A DNA stretch of 64,000 nucleotides from Rhizobium sp. R635. Lineage in GTDB: Bacteria > Pseudomonadota > Alphaproteobacteria > Rhizobiales > Rhizobiaceae. Each line of letters opens with the position of its first letter. Position 1 is the stretch's first letter. The notes beneath the pieces were generated by a model that saw nothing but the letters and a program-made list of their open reading frames with translations, ran no database searches and was not told the origin of the DNA. The translations under genes were made by a program, and so were the position numbers. The stretch is from contig NZ_LOKX01000032.1 in the NCBI RefSeq assembly GCF_002211285.1, positions 248,001-312,000 of the forward strand. The letters run 5' to 3'. Shown here in pieces: positions 62,928 to 64,000 of the stretch.

Positions 62928-64000
62928 ATGTCACAGCGGGCAGGCAGCGCCGATCTTCCTCTTCACGGGGGACGCGTGCCGCATTGGCTCGGCGACCGGA
63001 TGACGCGGCTGGGAACGCTGATTACCGAGGCGATCGTCCATCACTACGGCCGCGACGAATTCCTGCGCCGGCTCGCACATCCTTTCTGGTTCCAGTCCTT
63101 CGGCGCCGTGATGGGCATGGACTGGCACTCCTCCGGCATTACAACAAGCGTTCTCGGTGCGCTGAAACGCGGGCTGACGCCGCGCGCCGGCGAACTCGGC
63201 CTGCATGTCTGTGGCGGCCGTGGCACGCATTCACGCAAGACCCCGCAGGAGCTCGTCTCGATCGGCGAGCGTGTCGGCCTCGACGGCGAGGGGCTGGCGA
63301 CGACGAGCCGCCTCATCGCCAAGGTCGACAGCGCCGCCCTGCAGGACGGCTTCGACCTTTATCTCCACGGCTTCGTCGTCGCCGACGACGGCCATTGGGT
63401 GGTCGTGCAGCAGGGCATGAATGGCGACCGGCGGCAGGCCCGGCGCTATCATTGGCTCTCCGAAGGGCTGGAAAGTTTCGTCGACTCGCCGCATGCGGCG
63501 ATCGAAGGCCGGAGCCAGGGCGAGATCGTCAATCTTGCCGACAAACGCGCCGAGCGTTCGCGGCGCGGCCAGCTCGACCTGCTCGCGACACTCGGCCCCG
63601 ACAGGATCGTCCGCGAGGCTTCGGCGCTGCTGCGCGCCGAAGAGCCGGCGCCGGAACCTGCCGCACAGCCCATGCTGCCGCATCTCATCATGCCCGCCCA
63701 TCATGATGTACGCGAGAGCGACGTCAACATGCGGCGGCTGCACGGAAACCTGGCTGCGGCCGCTGACCGCGGGCCGGCGGATTTCCAGGAACTGCTGCTC
63801 GTTCCCGGCGTCGGCGCCCGCACGGTGAAGGCGCTGGCGATGGTGGCGGAGGTCGTGCACGGCGCGCCCTGCCGTTTCTCCGACCCGGCGCGCTTCTCGA
63901 TCGCCCACGGTGGCAAGGACCGCCATCCTTTCCCGGTGCCGCTCAAGGTCTATGACGAAACGATCGGCGTGATGAAATCGGCGGTGCTGAAGGGCAGGCT
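62928..64000 (+). CDS. DUF763 family protein, cut by the window end
   Basis: The reading frame opens at ATG 62928 (AAAGGAAACGAG upstream) and stays open to the last base, 357 complete codons. It matches DUF763: LPLHGGRVPHWLGDRMTRLG at the start, HPFWFQSFGAVMGMDWHSSG, LHVCGGRGTHSRKTPQEL and a late helix-hairpin-helix-like LLLVPGVGARTVKALAM. The helix-hairpin-helix and basic character suggest nucleic-acid contact, but the family has no established function to my knowledge. It diverges from the PLD gene, whose promoter lies between. Confidence 0.88.
   Translation, partial: MSQRAGSADLPLHGGRVPHWLGDRMTRLGTLITEAIVHHYGRDEFLRRLAHPFWFQSFGAVMGMDWHSSGITTSVLGALKRGLTPRAGELGLHVCGGRGTHSRKTPQELVSIGERVGLDGEGLATTSRLIAKVDSAALQDGFDLYLHGFVVADDGHWVVVQQGMNGDRRQARRYHWLSEGLESFVDSPHAAIEGRSQGEIVNLADKRAERSRRGQLDLLATLGPDRIVREASALLRAEEPAPEPAAQPMLPHLIMPAHHDVRESDVNMRRLHGNLAAAADRGPADFQELLLVPGVGARTVKALAMVAEVVHGAPCRFSDPARFSIAHGGKDRHPFPVPLKVYDETIGVMKSAVLKGR

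Overview
The window reads as about 64 kb of high-GC alphaproteobacterial DNA, most likely from Rhizobium (R. etli / R. leguminosarum type). The grounds are gene content (GlgE with a long N-terminal extension, a TreS-maltokinase fusion, Kup, many small conserved alphaproteobacterial proteins), three paired-palindrome intergenic elements resembling rhizobial RIMEs, and several GGAAC-N16/17-(C/T)GTT promoters of the type used by alphaproteobacterial EcfG (general stress) sigma factors. The genus is an inference. I cannot tell chromosome from megaplasmid. No rRNA, tRNA, CRISPR or insertion sequence is visible.

Layout. 0-7.4 kb: a TetR regulator diverges from an RND efflux operon with two different lipoprotein adaptors and one pump, followed by a lipoprotein alpha/beta hydrolase. 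7.5-15.5 kb: an NCS1 nucleobase-type permease, a chemoreceptor, a DUF4272 secreted protein, an antitoxin remnant, CorA, and an APH-like kinase with an MBL hydrolase. 15.7-24.5 kb: a tight glgE-treS/pep2-glgB operon that turns trehalose into branched alpha-glucan via maltose and maltose-1-phosphate. 24.5-28 kb: a ThDP enzyme and an aromatic-type aminotransferase, divergent from an Lrp regulator. 28-32.7 kb: an orphan membrane-anchored protein, an iron/cobalamin-type ABC importer, and two small genes behind an EcfG-type promoter.

32.9-40.9 kb: a 2,100-residue soluble hybrid histidine kinase with eleven 92-residue HAMP-type repeats, GAF, kinase core and three receivers, cotranscribed with a second hybrid kinase. 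41-45 kb: an orphan ParD-like antitoxin, then treZ and malQ. 45-47.7 kb: a run of small genes (lipoprotein, membrane-anchored and soluble proteins), part of it behind EcfG-type promoters, including a 53-residue membrane peptide. 47.7-53.9 kb: an SGNH esterase, then a LacI-controlled locus with a solute-binding protein, a fused ABC permease-ATPase and a DAO-family oxidoreductase. 53.9-59.4 kb: small proteins, Kup and a second chemoreceptor. 59.5-62.8 kb: a ybhP/ybhN/clsB-like lipid and envelope cluster with EcfG-type promoters, one of them readable in both directions. The window ends inside a DUF763 gene.

Themes: alpha-glucan/trehalose storage metabolism, envelope and stress functions under a probable EcfG regulon, and multi-domain signalling. 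The most unusual objects are the poly-HAMP kinase, the bidirectional stress promoter, and the degenerate GH13-like half of GlgE.
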